Source: Sodiomyces alkalinus F11
Taxonomy: Eukaryota; Ascomycota; Sordariomycetes; Glomerellales; Plectosphaerellaceae
Direction: 5' to 3'
Length of the DNA: 64,000 bases
Assembly: GCF_003711515.1 (NCBI RefSeq)
Contig: NW_021167094.1
Coordinates: forward strand, 1-64,000
The position numbers and the translations under genes are program-made. Shown piece by piece: positions 46,771-59,524 of the stretch. The number at the start of each line of letters is the position of its first letter. The first letter of the stretch is position 1. The notes under the pieces are model-generated. The model was not told the DNA's origin. It did not search any database and worked only from the letters and a program-made list of their open reading frames with translations.

Positions 46771-48569
46771 TCATTTCCCGGGATTCGAATATCGGGGATG
46801 AAGTTTTTTTATTTTTAGGAATGACGAGGTCGGTGGAGGGAGGTTATGTTCTGGCGGAGGAATAGAGAGATATATAGCGAGCCGTCGCACGTCGAGTACT
46901 GTAGGATCGGCAGCCGCAGGTTCCCAATGCGGCCCCAAAATGGGCCAGCTGGGTCGCGAGCAGAAAGGCCTAGTACATTGCAACAACCTAATAGGACATT
47001 GTAAGCTGCGAGTATCCAAGAAGGGAGTCCCGGGTTGTCCCTCCAGGGTGGGAATTGAAGATGGTGGCCGATTGGACTGCAGCGCAAGGCGCGCTCGAAG
47101 GTAGGCAAGCACTCACCCGATTTGGACTAGACGGGCAAGAGAGGAAGAGGGCGGGGAGTAGCGGGACGGCGACGACAAGAAGGCGGACTCGGGATATTTC
47201 AAGGCGGTCGTTCGGGACGTAGGGTTGGTTATTTTGAACAGGACAAGAGAGGACGCAAGGATCGTGTGAAGTCGGAGTCAGACAAGACAGTGACGCGGGA
47301 ATTCGTTGAAATGGATGGTGATGGTCGCCTTGATTTCGCAGACCGATGGGAATCGGAGTAGCCGTGTCGACGAGATGGAGAAATACTGGTAATGGCGGGG
47401 TGGTTGGGTTCGAACGACAGGTTGAAGGGCGTTTGAGGGACAGAAGAGACACTAGAGGCCTCTCGTTGCTGGATGAGTCGTTATCTTCTGTTGTCATTTA
47501 GCGGGGGTCATGCACGGACAAACATGACAGGAGAGGTGATTCTTCGAGGTGGAAGTGTGGATGGATGATGGTGGTGGGAACCTGAGGATCGAAGGCAGAA
47601 AGAGTTTGGGGTGGTAATGGATTCGAGGCGAAGGCGACGACTTGCGTCGAGTTCGAGGGCGGGGGTGCGGACGCGCTGGCACGGGCCGGGCATGGGATGG
47701 GTGCACTGTATGGACGAAGTAGACTCCCACTGAAGCTCGCTGAAAAGGTACCCAGTGGTCAACGACGCGTCACGTTAAAGTGGTTCGTGGGTCGTGCCTG
47801 GCCTGTCCAGGTGGTCGGACTCCAGTGGACGACATCCCCCATTGGAGGGCTGTTGTTGACCCCTGTTGTAATTACTGGTACCGTTGTACCAGCGAGAGCT
47901 GCTACACCAGGTCCCCCGTATATTCTTGCGGGGAAGCTTGAGTATCTTCTCATAAAGTGACTTTGGCAAGCCACTTAAATATCCGTACCTTAGGCTCTAA
48001 AATGAACCCGCCCCACCCCCCACCGTCTATCGGCCACTAAGGTTGATAGAATGGCAGCAGATGTTTTGATTCACGTCTGGATTATTCCACTTTATTCTTC
48101 TTCCCCTTTCTCACTGGTTACTCGAGTTCAAAATAAACAAACAAACAAAGCCAGAAGAGGGAAAATTCAGTTGACAAGACCCGGGCTTTCCTGCTGGTCG
48201 GATAGGTTGCTACATAGCCGGAGGAGTCCTCTACACGTGTATTCTAGTCGCTGCGCTAGCCCAGGAACATACAACTTAATTACGTGTAAAGTATCCCGCC
48301 ATATCGGTGGGTTTCAATCAGGTAGATACGTATTTTTGTATCAATTAATCGACTTCAATCCTCGTATTAAGTAATAGTAGGTACCTTACCTACCTTACCT
48401 TATGAGAAAGACATCCCAAGTACGGAGTACGGATACAACCAAAAGGAATCCAGACACTGCAAACTGTTGTCCCTCTGTTTTGCTTCACTTTTGCGACAAT
48501 GCCCGCCGCACATCGCCTTATTCCTACAACTTCTCATTACTCTTCTGGTTTCTCAAGACTCTGACAATT
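46771..48569. other. Intergenic region upstream of the 977-aa gene
   Basis: 1.8 kb, with a purine-rich plus strand (pyrimidine-rich on the minus strand) near the start of the minus-strand gene, consistent with a long 5' leader. Open frames on the minus strand (47,497-46,988 and 47,762-47,494) are low-complexity and unsupported. A TACCTTACCTACCTTACC cluster lies at 48,381-48,402. Confidence 0.5.
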
Positions 48570-48860
48570 TCAGAATGACCAGCCTCGACGGAGAAACTCA
48601 TTGATTAGGCGGGGAGAGGCGTACCGCACACCGTAGGATAATGGCGTTTCGTCGATGTACGCCCGGATATTCAGGTCTGCGCCGTGATCGAGTAGCCAAA
48701 GTGCCATCTCATCGTGCGCAAGCCCGGGCCCGGGATAGTTAGGGTAGCTATAGCAGCCTTGGGATGGCTGAAGATACTCACTTGAAAGCAGGATGGTTGG
48801 TTCCCCGCCGTGGTTTGCTGATGTCCCAACCATGCTGCACGAACAGGACTCGAGAGTGTG
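48570..48860 (-). pseudogene. Ankyrin-repeat gene remnant
   Basis: On the minus strand, HGWDISKPRRGT (near 48,845-48,800) and, in a different frame, ALWLLDHGADLNIRAY and TPLSYGVRYASPRLINEFL (48,719-48,595) together read as about two ankyrin repeats of the kind found in large fungal ankyrin proteins, ending in a stop at 48,570. The two parts are joined by about 70 bases that could be a short intron (a GTGAGT donor at about 48,782) or a frameshift. No further repeats and no promoter-proximal domain are present upstream, so I read this as a fragment of a lost gene. A tiny functional gene is possible but unlikely. Confidence 0.45.
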
Positions 48861-49180
48861 GATTGGGTGGGGGTTGTGTTCTTAAATACCTTATGTACGA
48901 ATATACGGGTACGAGTCCGCGAGTGCCTACATAAGGTGCCTTACGCTGAACTACCTTAGCCATGCATCGCATTACGGCAATCATGTACCTCATAGAAGTC
49001 CGAAGGAAGACAAGGCGAGCTAAGGACCCCAGCCCCCAGATGCATTATCATAATCAATATGCCCGTAAACCTTTAGCTCTGTGTACTCCCGGCCCCCAAG
49101 AACGCCTGTCTACATACGCAATTTCCGTCTTAAAAATCCCTTCTCGTGTCCTCGTGGCTCAGTCGCTCAGAGCTCAGAGC
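48861..49180. other. Short intergenic region downstream of hem2
   Basis: Contains the 3' region of the minus-strand porphobilinogen synthase gene and GGTACC/CCTTA-type short words. A plus-strand frame of 506 codons starts here (48,962-50,482) but is the shadow of the hem2 coding strand. Confidence 0.5.
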
Positions 49181-50425
<1,245 letters not shown>

Positions 50426-51967
50426 TGTGACTGTGGACGAATGGTTGTGCGTAGGGGCGATAATGGGGAAGACAGGTGTTAATTGAGCGACAGAATGGGA
50501 GGGGCAGACGAAGATTGATTCCCTTCGTCGTGGGATGGCTGGTAATGTAACTCGAAGAGCAACTCCTTTGGTCTAGGTGCTGAACCGGCCGGAGGCAATT
50601 CCCTCGAGGACAAGAGGGCAATTGATATTATGATGGAGGCCGTAGGGTTAAAAAGAGAGAAAATAACGTCCACAAGGAGGGGATATTTGTGAATCGATAA
50701 AAAGCAACGTTCGCGTTTCGGAGTCAAGGATTCCGCCACTTGTCGGCGAGGCCCTCGGCTGACTTTTTTTTGTTCCCGTGTACAAGGGGGGCTTCTTAAA
50801 ACGGAAACGCTCTCGGCTGCGACAGGAAGCCAAGACCGACGAGATGACTGGGCCCGTGCGGAGTTCCCCCGCATCAAATATGATCCGTGCGCGGTTTGCC
50901 AATCAAAAGCTGGCTGATCCTAATCCCAGACCGGCTGCTTACCTTATCTGATCAAACAACCTAAAGCACGTACCGTACTACTTTGTGCTTCGCATTCCGT
51001 AGACGTAGACCCAACAAAAATACCGAAAATACTCCGTAAACCAACTACCTACACAGACTTCTCGAACTAAGGTAAGCCACTCCTCAACGTTCACCCTGTA
51101 ATTACGCAGCAATCGAAGATGCATACGGCAACGAAGTGTTGTTCGTCGACAACTAAAACTAGGCCACTTTGAACCTTCCACGTCTCGTTGAGGGTCATCT
51201 CTTCTATTATCAAACATCAAGGCTCCCTTGGTCTACCTAGGCGGCAGTCGCATGACACGATAACACCGGGACGGGACGGGCTCCTGGGCCTATGTGGCCC
51301 ATTGAGTCGACTTAATGTGACGAGCATTTAGCCTCCATTTCGATGGATCGACCTTTCCCAAAATCTTGGAATAAGTGTCACTTTGGGCTTTTATTCTTCT
51401 TCCATTTTTTTGTTCTCTTTTTCATGCTGATTCGCCTTTCCCGTCACAGCCTAACTACTCTTCTTGCGAGATGCACCCAGAGATGTGATGGATGCCATAC
51501 TACCTAGCCTCTCAACTTTCACTCCTCGTCGAGCCAGAATATATACGTACCTGCAATCCATCTCACTGTATTTACCTTACCTTCTGTGCATGTTACCTCT
51601 TGCACTCTTTAGGGACTTGTCTCGGTCGGCCGAGGAAGGAGATAGGCAGGTCAAGTCGTGCTTGCCGCCTTGGAGCATACCTACTCTATTCTCTGCCTGC
51701 CTTCTCAAGTTCTTGCCTGCCTTACCTACCTTACCTTACCTTACCCACCCACCTAACTTTCACACTCCTTTACCTTCCAATCCGTCATCTCTTCCATCAC
51801 TTGCTCACCTTCTCTAGTTTTGTACTCCCCCATATCTAAATCTCCGCCGCCCTGATCCGGGTTCTACGCGGCTTACGATCCTTTCTGGTTCCCTCCCACA
51901 CTCTTTTAACCTAACAACAATCCATAGACAGTCCATATGTTCCGGGGTACTGTATATTTGCTCCGCC
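50426..51967. other. Divergent intergenic region (hem2 / 586-aa gene)
   Basis: 1.5 kb holding both upstream regions. Contains a TACCTACCTTACCTTACCTTACCCACC stretch (51,724-51,750) and pyrimidine-rich sequence (about 51,690-51,960) before the plus-strand start. Overlapping plus-strand frames at 51,464-51,839 arise from that low-complexity DNA. No RNA gene seen. Confidence 0.5.
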
Positions 51968-53783
51968 ATGTCACCCCGGAAACATGGGACGGGTGCACAT
52001 AAGAAAGCACAACAGTTGGAGATCGGGGCTGGTACACGTCTTCACCTAGGCTCTCGATGTCTTCGGGGCACTTCTAACAGCATCTTAGGAACCCCTCCAG
52101 CCTCCCAACCGCTAACCCCTGACATCCAGAGAGATGCCTTCGACAGGCTGGCAAGTGCACTTCTAGACAGTCCAACCCCGGAAAAGCGCCATCCCAATGG
52201 TCTCGCATCGCATCCGACCAACTATGCTGCTCGCGCATCATCGAGGATGCTCGTCAAGTCGGAGTCGTGCCTAGTGCCCCGCGGTCTTAATGAGCCCCTG
52301 CACAGTGACAAGCACCTGCGGGTCCTGCGTAGTTTCTCGAGTCAAGATCCATTCGATCCCCGAAGTGCAGAGAGCCGTCGTCCCTTCCCCGGGTGTCCCC
52401 CCCAGACGTTCTTTCATCCCACTCGAGGCCAAGTTCATCCCCCCGTTCATTCAAGCGAAAGTGGCCCATTAGACTCGATACCTACACCTCACTTGGACTT
52501 GCAGGAGCCCCAGTTCAACGAACGGGGTCCCAACCAGCCACCAAAGCGACGCTCCCAACGTCGCGGCTTACCAGGTCGCCTGCCGACGTCCAGCACAGCA
52601 CCTCTCCATGGGGCCAGTGGTGCTCAAATCATGAACAGTGTCACTAACCAGCGCGATGCCCAACAAAAGCTAAGGGGCATGCTTTCTGAACGGGGCAGGA
52701 TGGCGGCTTCCAATTCCTCAAAGGAACCGTTTACTCCACGGCGCTCTAGAGTCGCGCGATTGTCCCAGCGGATCTCAACAAAGGTTTCTGATGTCTGGAG
52801 CCGTATTCAAGGCAAAGGATCGGAACCGGCCACTAATATACTCAAGATATCCGCACCTATGGAGCTACAGGGGGGTTACACGGGTTTACCGCATCCTTTT
52901 CGAAACCTTCACGTCCCGCAATATTTCCCTGATGCAATAACAGACGCACACTCTCCTGTAGCTACAGTAGACTTGGTGAGTACGCGAGATCTGGGCCGGA
53001 GGCAAAGCTTCGTTCGCTAACGTTTATCAGTCTGACAGAATTCCCATTCCGTCGTCCACTAAGCCTCTGGCGACTGGTTGGCCTCCTAGTCCCAACCCGA
53101 TCCAGCTCGCTTTCAACGGTGAAGTCGTTTTGCCAGCTGCAGAGTCGAATCCCTTTGAGAACACCACGGAATTCGATGATGACCTTGAGGGAGTCTTACC
53201 AGAACTCCCGCTTGCTGCATCGACCCCGCGCCTCCGCCGCAAAAAAGCCTTTCGATTTGATGAAAGCCCACCTATAAAGCGCATAAAACTAGGCACGAGC
53301 CCTGCCATGGCCCCGCCGAGAGAGTCTAGCAGTTCGACTAAACACGAACGTGTGGTCGGGTCTAAGCTCGCCCGCTCTTCTCGGTCTCTGAATATTACTC
53401 CGCCTATTCAGCTACGCCCAGGAGATCCAGAGGTTTTAACCAAGAAGCACCCGTCGCCCAGCAAGTCAGACCTAGATGGCATGGCTTTTCGGCTGCGGGA
53501 ACTGGGCTTTCGCCGAAGAGAAGATGATCTAGACGAGCTTGCTCGCCCCATGCCCCGGCCTTGGTCCTCTCGCGAGACACTGGCTCCCCGGGACAAAAAT
53601 CAGCCAATTAGACGCCTAGGAGGCAAGACCGAAGAGGGCGAAGAGAGCCTGACTCCTGTGTCGACCCGCAAGACACGGATTCCTTGCCCACATGGATCAA
53701 CGCGCTCAGATCCTCGTCTTGGTCTCGTCAACCACCCCCAGGATCCTAAGGCATGCGAGGTTGATGAACTAGCCCTATTTTAA
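51968..53783 (+). CDS. Hypothetical disordered protein
   Basis: Exons 51,968-52,975 and 53,031-53,783, intron 55 bp (GTGAGT..GCTAAC..CAG), 586 aa. The intron's donor, branch site and acceptor are all good matches, and frame is preserved across it, which supports a real gene. The protein is Ser/Pro/Arg-rich with no hydrophobic segment. Possible conserved patches are TPDIQRDAFDRLASALL (residues 50-70), an NSVTNQRDAQQKLRGMLSERGR segment near 225-245, RVARLSQRISTKVSDVWSRIQG, and a charged ESNPFENTTEFDDDLEG followed by FRFDESPPIKRIKLG, which may contain a nuclear localisation signal. Function is unknown. Confidence 0.65.
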
Positions 53784-54482
53784 CACTGGGTTTAACTTCT
53801 TCCCATCGGGTGGAGGCGTGTACGAGTAGAAACTCGAAGGAGGGTTGTGCAAGTAGAATCAAGATGCATGTCTGGGGATTTTTTCTTTTGTCTGGAGGGG
53901 TTGGGTCGGTATAAAGTGTGCTCCTCTTAGCCGGCAACGGATGATAGCTGGCACGCGCTTACTCCGCTTGCACGGTCTATTATCCGTCAGAGAAGGGAAG
54001 AGTGAGGAACATAGGATGCGAGAGTCTGTGTAATCTTGGACCGGCGGGCCATACGGGACAGAGGGGACCGATGATACCCCCCAGTGATTTGTACGAAGTA
54101 TTCGTTGGGCGATTCTTCTCTGGTGACAGAAGCGCATGGGTCAAGATTCGCGACCGGTATTCGAGATATACATAATAGGCACCCATTTCACTGCGGGAAG
54201 AAACAAATGGGGGGTATATTGGTATCCAGTCTCGTGATTACATCTCATGCAAGTGACGCTGGGTCAATGTTGAGCTCTCCTCTAGAGTGGTTGGCCCAGG
54301 GGAACACAAAAAGAAAATAAACCGCTGACAAATATTACACCCGAGGCCGGCCTGTCCAAACATCGTTCTCAGAAAAGGTGATATCTAAGTTTATCCAAAC
54401 TCCTCCCCATTAGACAGTTCTCGTGTCTGAACCAAAGACGGACAGATTGTCGGTCAACACAAAAGAAAAAATTAAATCCCGC
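53784..54482. other. Convergent intergenic region
   Basis: 3' regions of the 586-aa gene (+) and the small basic protein gene (-). No supported gene or RNA. Confidence 0.5.
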
Positions 54483-55004
54483 TTAGAATCGAGGACTTCT
54501 CCGAACAGTCGGCTCTTCATAGCCCTGCATGCGGCGAGCACCCATATCACGGGCCACAGGGTCGCCTGTAACGGTGCCCTTGGCGCGGGTCGCGGCGCCG
54601 CTGACCTTCTCGCCCATCGTAGGTTCGTGGCGGCGCTCGCGGCGGCGGAAGAGTCCGAGACCGCGGGACGGCTTGGTCTTTGTCCCCACTGTTGCTGTAG
54701 TAGCGGGACGGGAGGTGCCGGTGAGACCGCCGCCTTGGTGCCGGCGCGAGGTGGTGCCGGCGGTCGTGGCTGCCGGGGTGTGGTGGGTGTGGTGGACCGG
54801 CTTGCGTCTGCGAGAGAAGAGACCGCCTCCTGAGGTGCGGGGCTGGTGGTGGACTGGCTTGGAGGAACTGAAGAGGCCGCCTCTTGTGGTGCGAGGTTGG
54901 ACTGGGTCGCGTCTGCGAGAGAAGAGGCCGCCGCGTGATTGGCGGGGTTGGACGGGTTGGGCGGGTTGGGCGGCGACAGGTTGGGATGAACTGAAGAGAC
55001 CCAT
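54483..55004 (-). CDS. Small basic protein with GGLFSRRR/GGLFSSS repeats
   Basis: Single exon, 173 aa. The N-terminal 85 residues alternate GLFSSS..PV and GGLFSRRR..PV units of about 20 residues (starting near 2, 25, 42 and 59), with a weaker GLGLFRRR near 118. The C-terminus (MGEKVSGAATRAKGTVTGDP then RDMGARRMQG) matches a pattern common at the ends of small, stress-related, hydrophilic ascomycete proteins. The protein is strongly basic, Gly/Ser/Arg-rich and likely disordered, with no signal peptide. Function is unknown; a hydrophilin-like role is possible. The frame is divergent from the amidohydrolase gene. Confidence 0.7.
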   Translation of the reverse strand: MGLFSSSQPVAAQPAQPVQPRQSRGGLFSRRRDPVQPRTTRGGLFSSSKPVHHQPRTSGGGLFSRRRKPVHHTHHTPAATTAGTTSRRHQGGGLTGTSRPATTATVGTKTKPSRGLGLFRRRERRHEPTMGEKVSGAATRAKGTVTGDPVARDMGARRMQGYEEPTVRRSPRF

Positions 55005-56395
55005 TTTGTTTAGTTGTATTGTTTGTTGTATGATTTGGTTGTCTGAAATGCGAGGTTACTTGAAATCTTTTGTGTTAGAGGTTCGTACGAAAAGAAAGGA
55101 TATGAAAGATGGATTATCGATGGATTTATATTTCGAAATCTATCTCCCTCCGAAGTAGCGCAGACGGTCAGATGCGCGATGGTGTAGGGTGAATGACATC
55201 AATCCTGACATGCACCAACTTGCATTGGAGAGGTTCCCCTCGTCATCCCACCCTCAAATAATTAATTCGTGCAGAGGTGGGAAAACTTGGTCCCAAAACC
55301 CCTGCATATGACGATACCCTTTATCGGCTCGGAATAGATACCCGTACATACGTATGCGTTCCATCGGAGACAGGTGGGCAGAAGAAGTGAAGTCAAGAGT
55401 AGGTTAGTTTGGCTTAAAATTCAGGGTCCTGTGGCTGGTGACGTAGTGACGCAGTGGCTGGTAGGGGAGAGGCGTCTCAATTGGCTGCGATGTCATGCCC
55501 CACAGAAAGACCCCTGTTTCATGGGTGTGGGCCTTCCATGTGGCTTTCCAGTGACATCATTTTCCAATGGTCAATGGTGGGGGAGGGGAAGAACCGTCAT
55601 ATCTTTCCTCAACTTACTTCGTATGAAGGACCTAATAAGGCGTACAGCCGTATAACTCAGCCTTAAGGGATTTCCTGTTCGCCCAGCAAAGAAAGTTGCG
55701 TTGGAAGCAAAGCGGAGCGCTCCATTTCAATATGGTACAAAGTTACGACTGCTTTAATCAAGTCGGGCTGTACGTTGTAAGCTTGCCGAAACGAAGGGAA
55801 AGTTTGCAGCGACCAAAAGCCAAATTCCTTTACCAATGGCGGCCCTCTAACATCCCGTTTGATCCGTTTCCAACCAACAAACAAGACGTCGGCACTTATT
55901 CCTCGGAACGACAATGCATGGTAATCCATCCTCGTATCGAAGCAACCCGTCTCACGTTAGAGACCGGAAAGAGGACGAGGACCCCTCGTATAGACCACAA
56001 GGGCAGAACCGCCGAAGCCATTGTATCTTTTTTAGCTGTATTCCGTAGGTTGCGAGATCAACAAGATGAGAGAAATAGAGAATATATACCAAGTAAAAAG
56101 GGAAGAATTTTCAAGGGCGGATCGCTCGGAAGTAATAAAGTGAGTTCCGCGACAGCACACTATCCGTACGTTGTACGTGTACGTGTACACGTAAAAATTA
56201 CAGGGCAATACGGGAATAATTGGCAGGGTCAGGGGTATCGACCCACCTGTCAACATCGATCTCACGTGACCACACCAAGACGGGAGAAAAATATCGATAT
56301 CGGAGCAAAACATCCCAAAAATGCCTCGAGAGATACCTCTCTCGAGACACCTAAGTACGGCTTGTAAGGAAGCTCTGGCATAAAACGCCTCTTGG
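55005..56395. other. Divergent intergenic region (GGLF protein / amidohydrolase)
   Basis: 1.4 kb without a supported gene. A 223-codon plus-strand frame (55,696-56,367) lacks protein-like codon use and domains. A palindrome (TCGAGAGATACCTCTCTCGA, about 56,325-56,344) lies just before the amidohydrolase start, and GTACGTTGTACGTGTACGTGTACACGTA (56,166-56,193) is a repeated ACGT-type stretch. Confidence 0.45.
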
Positions 56396-58397
56396 ATGAC
56401 CGGTACACCTATTTTAAAGTGGGGGCTGGGCCTCTCCGCCGCCGTGGCCGGCGTCGTCGCCCTGGCTGTGGTGCGTTTCCAGCAACCTCTCGGTCCTCTC
56501 CTCCGACCCGACTTCCTGGCGGAGGAGCACGGACAAGGGCCTCAGACCTACTGCTATCAAGGCGTTCGTACCCATGACGCCGATCGGCCGGTTGCTCAAT
56601 GCTTCACGGTAGAGGATGGGAAGTTCACCCGCGTCTTCCCCTGGGACGACGCGAGCCTGACCGTCCGTTCTGGTCTCGTCATCCCGGGTCTTTGGGACGG
56701 TCATGGTCACCTGCTCCAATATGGCGAGTTTCTCCATTCTGTCGACCTCTTTGGCGCCTCGTCTTTTGACGAGGTGCGCAGCCGCCTGAGAGACTATATC
56801 CGAACCCATCCCGATGCCGGGACTCGGCAAGAGTGGATTAGAGGCGTGGGATGGGACCAAAACATCTATGGCCGGATGCCAACTGCTGTTAGTCACGGTC
56901 TCCTTGCAGTTCTGCTGCTTCTAGTGCACTTTTCTTTTGTCGTTTCTCCTTGTCTCATTTCTTCTTTTCTTTCCTGTTTTATGTATATTTGAAACATCCC
57001 GGGAGACTGACACTCTTACAGGCAGATATCGAGGAGGATGAGGTCCTCAGGGGCAAGTTCTTCATGCTGGACCGCATCGACGTCCATTGTAACTGGGTTT
57101 CCCAAGCCGTCTTAGACTTGCTCCCCGGCGAGGTCCCAGACGTCCCCGGCGGCGAGGTTGTCCGTAAACCTGGGATGGGCGTCTTCTGCGATAACGCCAT
57201 GGACATGATCGTGAACATGTTTCCCAAGCCCGACAACGAAAGAAAACGCTCCTTTGTGGCGACGGCCATGTCCAAGCTCAATGAGGTCGGCCTGGTCGGC
57301 ATGCATGATGCTGGCGCATCCCCAGAAACGCTACGACTGTATGCAGATATGGCGCATACGGACGACTGGACAGTCCGAGTCTATTCCATGCTCGAGTGTC
57401 CCCAGAGGAACACGTTTTGCCCGACGGATGCCGCCAATGTCACCCAAGAGAGCGACATGTTTACTGTCAAGAGCGTAAAGCTCTTTGCAGGTATGTGTGT
57501 GTGTGGGGGGGGGTTCTTCTTTTCCATCCTGCTCCTCGCTACCTTACGTGATGGTACACCTCGTGGTTCTGACAGTACCGCGCAGATGGAGCCCTTGGCA
57601 GCTGGGGCAGTGCCATGCTCGAGCCCTACAGTGACCGTCCCGACACATCGGGCTCCCTCCTTGTTAATGCCAGCACCTTGACGGAACTGGCCAAGTCCTG
57701 GGCATCTTTTGGCTACCAAGTCAACATCCACGCCATTGGCGACTTGGCCAACCGACTCGCCGTGGACGCCCTGGAAGAAGCGCTAAGGACAGTCTGCCCC
57801 GGCCAAGAGGACCTGTCGGAGTGCCAGGCCAGACGTCGCTTCCGGATCGAGCATTCTCAAATCATCCACGAGGATGACCAGAAGAGAATCCATGCCATTG
57901 GGATCATCCCTTCGATCCAGCCGACGCACGCCACTTCGGACATGGCATATGCTGAGCTGCGCCTGGGCCCAGAGCGAACCAGGAGAGAGGCCTATCGCAT
58001 GCGCTCTCTGCTTGAAGTGAATCCCATCTTAGGCAGCGACTTCCCCGTGGAACCCCCTAACCCGTTCCAGGGAATATATGCAGCCGTGACGCGAAAGAGC
58101 CCGCACACCGGCTATGGAGCTGGTGGGAGCACTGACGGGTGGCATACCGACGAGGCTCTAGACCTGGACGATGCATTACTTGGCTTCACCAGAGGGCCCG
58201 CCTTCGGTGCTTTCATGGAAGGGAAAGCAGGGCTCATTAAGGAGGGCGCATTTGCCGATTGGGTTGTCCTGGATGAGCCCCTTGAGGATCTTGTTGACCT
58301 GGAACATCTCCGCGACTTTCCCGTCAGGGAAACCTGGGTGGCTGGCAGGAGAGTGTATGAGCGCCCTTCAGATTCAGATTCAGAAGTAGATCTGTAA
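56396..58397 (+). CDS. Membrane-anchored amidohydrolase family 3 (YtcJ-like) protein
   Basis: Metal-dependent hydrolase of the amidohydrolase-3 family; natural substrate unknown. Exons 56,396-56,887, 57,022-57,490 and 57,586-58,397, 590 aa. Residues 9-27 form an N-terminal membrane anchor or signal anchor. The first metal-binding motif is VIPGLWDGHGH with His103 and His105; later family blocks are LVGMHDAGA, VKLFADGALGSWGSAML (spanning intron 2), NIHAIGDLANRLAVDALE and RFRIEHSQIIHEDD, and SDFPVEPPNPFQGIYAAVTR. The LDLDDALLGFTRGPAFGAF and GAFADWVVLDEPL segments close the family. All three exon joins restore these motifs, which confirms the splicing. The C-terminus ends in a short Ser/Asp run. 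Unlike bacterial YtcJ, this protein is anchored. Confidence 0.88.
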
Positions 58398-59524
58398 AGA
58401 CGTAGAAGATATCGTCCACGTCGGATTCGGGAGTATCCATTGTGCTCGGCGTTTGCATGCGAACAAAACAAACCAGGGTCATAGCCAAGTGATGAGCTTT
58501 GCGCGACCTAAAAAGAAGGGCACAGCCTTCTTGCGAGCCCCTGTTGCACAACGCGAAGAATCCAGAAGTACAATGGACCAAGTCAGATGCCAAGTTTCTG
58601 CTGATGATGGATCTGTTTAGGAGGGCGGCGTACAAAAGTCGAGGGCTACACAGCCACAGACGGACACAGCACCGCATGACCACATGGGGCAGCGCATGAC
58701 TAGGCTCTGTTATTTAAGGCAGGCCATGCGTCTTACTGGCGTGTGAAGATGAAAGATATCGAGTATACTCCGATGCTTGTATGCGGACACTTACGTTTCC
58801 TTTTCATGGACAAAATTAGACGAGAGCGACTTTGCAATGAGCGTCTCAGAACCTTTTACGTTCGCTGAAAGTCGCCCGGCACGTTCCAAGTTGAAAATCA
58901 GTGCCTGTCCGGTTGAAGCTCCTGAAGCTCCTGATGCTTGCTTCATCCTGTACAATGGTAGCTAGACTTTTGGTCAATAAGTTATATTGCCTGTTTCTGT
59001 GAATCCGTTAACATTGCCCGCTTCTGCTTACCTGCCCCTTTTATCACCGCAGCCTTGATAAGTCTCTAAGCAGAGATCTCCTCTATCGATTGCAGGGACC
59101 ATCGGTCAGTCTTAGTGACTCCTTTTTTTCCGTCCCCGTGCCCCCCGCATACCCGTCACAAGCCCGCGGGCAAGCAGGAACCATCGACACCACTTCGGGT
59201 TTTAGCGCCTCCTCGGTCCCATAGGTGGAGGAGAGTGTGGTAGAGAATGGTGATATCGTCAAGTCGACTGAGGTGTGAGGGAAAACAAGAAGGATGCCTC
59301 AAGTTTCATGCCGCGCGGCGTGGTTGATGGAGAAGGAGTGGCAAGGTCGGCGGATGGCTTGAACATGAGCGGATATCCTCTAAATATCAGCGGACGCCAT
59401 GATGGGATATATAACTCCATGTAAGTTTGGTCAACCGTGGAGTGATTCCCGCCATCTCCAACTCCAAACCATCAGTGCCTCTGCCAGATCAGGCCTGCAG
59501 CCTCCTTTCCCTTTGCTAATCGTC
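58398..59524. other. Intergenic region upstream of the secreted HExxH protein
   Basis: 1.1 kb without a supported gene. The 59,399 in-frame upstream ATG extends the next gene by 42 codons but removes the signal peptide from the N-terminus, so I exclude it. Confidence 0.5.

Noticed and set aside
46988..47497. 169-codon minus-strand frame
   Set aside because: Pro/Ser/Thr/Cys-rich product typical of translated pyrimidine-rich leader DNA, with no conserved segment.
55696..56367. 223-codon plus-strand frame
   Set aside because: No domain, no hydrophobic or low-complexity logic, poor codon use, and it lies in a divergent promoter region.
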